From assembly GCF_014805685.1 (NCBI RefSeq), contig NC_060896.1, positions 14,202,389-14,266,388 of the forward strand: 64,000 bases of DNA. Reading direction: 5' to 3'. Positions 63,279 to 64,000 of the stretch are shown here, piece by piece. Source of the DNA: Silurus meridionalis (Eukaryota; Chordata; Actinopteri; Siluriformes; Siluridae). A model generated the notes under the pieces. That model had not been told where the DNA came from and did no database searches. It was given only the letters and a program-made list of their open reading frames with translations. The position numbers were made by a program, and so were the translations under genes. Numbering within the stretch: the first letter of the stretch is position 1; every line of letters begins with the position of its first letter.

Positions 63279-63644
63279 GTGAGTATGTATCTAGTCATAA
63301 CAAATGTTTCTGAATCAATTTAATTGTTATTCAGAAAGATATGTTACATTAATCCTGTATTTTATAAGTAGACATAAGGAAAGGATGAGTATGAACAATT
63401 CTGCTGAGGTGATTGGATGAAGATGAGATACCTAAAAATTTCCCTTTAAACTTATGCTGGGAAGGTTGCCAGTGTATTTTGCTAATAGTCCAGCTAATTA
63501 CAATGTAATGTTTGAGAAACATACAAGGCAGTGGTAAATTTGAGATGGAATTTTAGTGCTGTTATGCATATGCAATTTTCAGCGCTATAGCATCATGATT
63601 AGATTTTGTCTCCTCAGAGAAATATATAATATTCTGTCACTTGT

Positions 63645-63850
63645 AATTAAAGCTGCAGTTTACATGTTTACATACAGTACACATAAGCTTAAGATATTAA
63701 TTCCCAGTATTTCACAAATGCATATGACATTTGCAAGTAACTTGTGAATTTACACATCCACAACTGCGATAGAGACAGATTTATTTGAACTTTAATTCAC
63801 TTTATCAGAATTCCAATGGATCAAAATTGTACTCTTTCTTCAGTCTGGAA
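63645..63850. mobile_element. Tc1-like terminal repeat fragment
   Basis: gtttacatacagtacacata near the start and aattccaatggatcaaaatt near 63810 resemble the outer and inner direct repeats of a salmonid/zebrafish-type Tc1 inverted terminal repeat of about 200 bp, with agatttatttgaactttaat between. No transposase is visible before the window ends. Confidence 0.45.
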
Positions 63851-64000
63851 CATTGCAACTGTTCGGTAATCCAACTATGTGTTTAAGGGTCTACCTTTAA
63901 AAACTTTTTTTTATGAAATCCAAGCAACTTAGCTAAGATCTCAAAAACTGTAGTCCTTTGCAATTTTATTGAGATAAAACAAAAAACTTTTGTATTGTAT

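Overview
The window is vertebrate nuclear DNA, almost certainly from a teleost fish. The evidence is intron-rich genes with GT-AG (and two GC-AG) introns, AT-rich introns, many dinucleotide microsatellites, and dispersed repeats typical of ray-finned fish: several Tc1/mariner-like families, a SINE-like tail, a non-LTR retrotransposon end and a Ty3/gypsy fragment. An ostariophysan such as a catfish would fit the repeats, but that is only an impression.

From base 1 to 47328 the + strand carries the body and 3' end of one giant gene, HYDIN (axonemal central-pair protein, hydrocephalus-inducing homolog). I could thread 74 consecutive exons by joining splice sites, phase and remembered similarity to human HYDIN. 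They add up to about 13.6 kb of coding sequence (about 4,540 codons) ending at a TAA at 47326-47328. The 5' exons (roughly the first 600-750 residues) lie upstream of the window. The protein is a long chain of ASH/MSP-type beta-sandwich domains (recurrent x-F-G strand signatures). In the middle it is interrupted by a P-loop/adenylate-kinase-like segment (exons 27-31) and a Lys/Glu-rich, probably helical stretch (exons 33-37). Exon 17 carries an apparent one-base deletion; every other junction is in frame.

The first half of HYDIN (1-27 kb) has large introns filled with Tc1-like relics and microsatellites. The second half (27.6-47.3 kb) is compact, with 45 exons in about 20 kb. From 47.3 to 53.1 kb is intergenic DNA with microsatellites and a dispersed repeat.

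At 53.2-53.6 kb a GC/CpG-rich block holds the promoter region and first coding exon of NECAB2 (neuronal EF-hand calcium-binding protein), on the + strand. Its 25-nt second coding exon is at 63254-63278, after a 9.7-kb intron with non-LTR and gypsy retrotransposon debris. The rest of NECAB2 lies beyond the window. The two genes are head-to-tail neighbours with no visible functional link: HYDIN acts in motile cilia, NECAB2 in neurons.

I found no convincing undescribed system, no RNA genes and no CRISPR. The most interesting signals are at splice sites: an inverted repeat straddling the exon 37 acceptor, acceptors whose pyrimidine tract is a (TG)n microsatellite, a duplicated acceptor before exon 19, a recursive-splice-like exon 28 start, two GC-AG introns, and the exon 17 frameshift.
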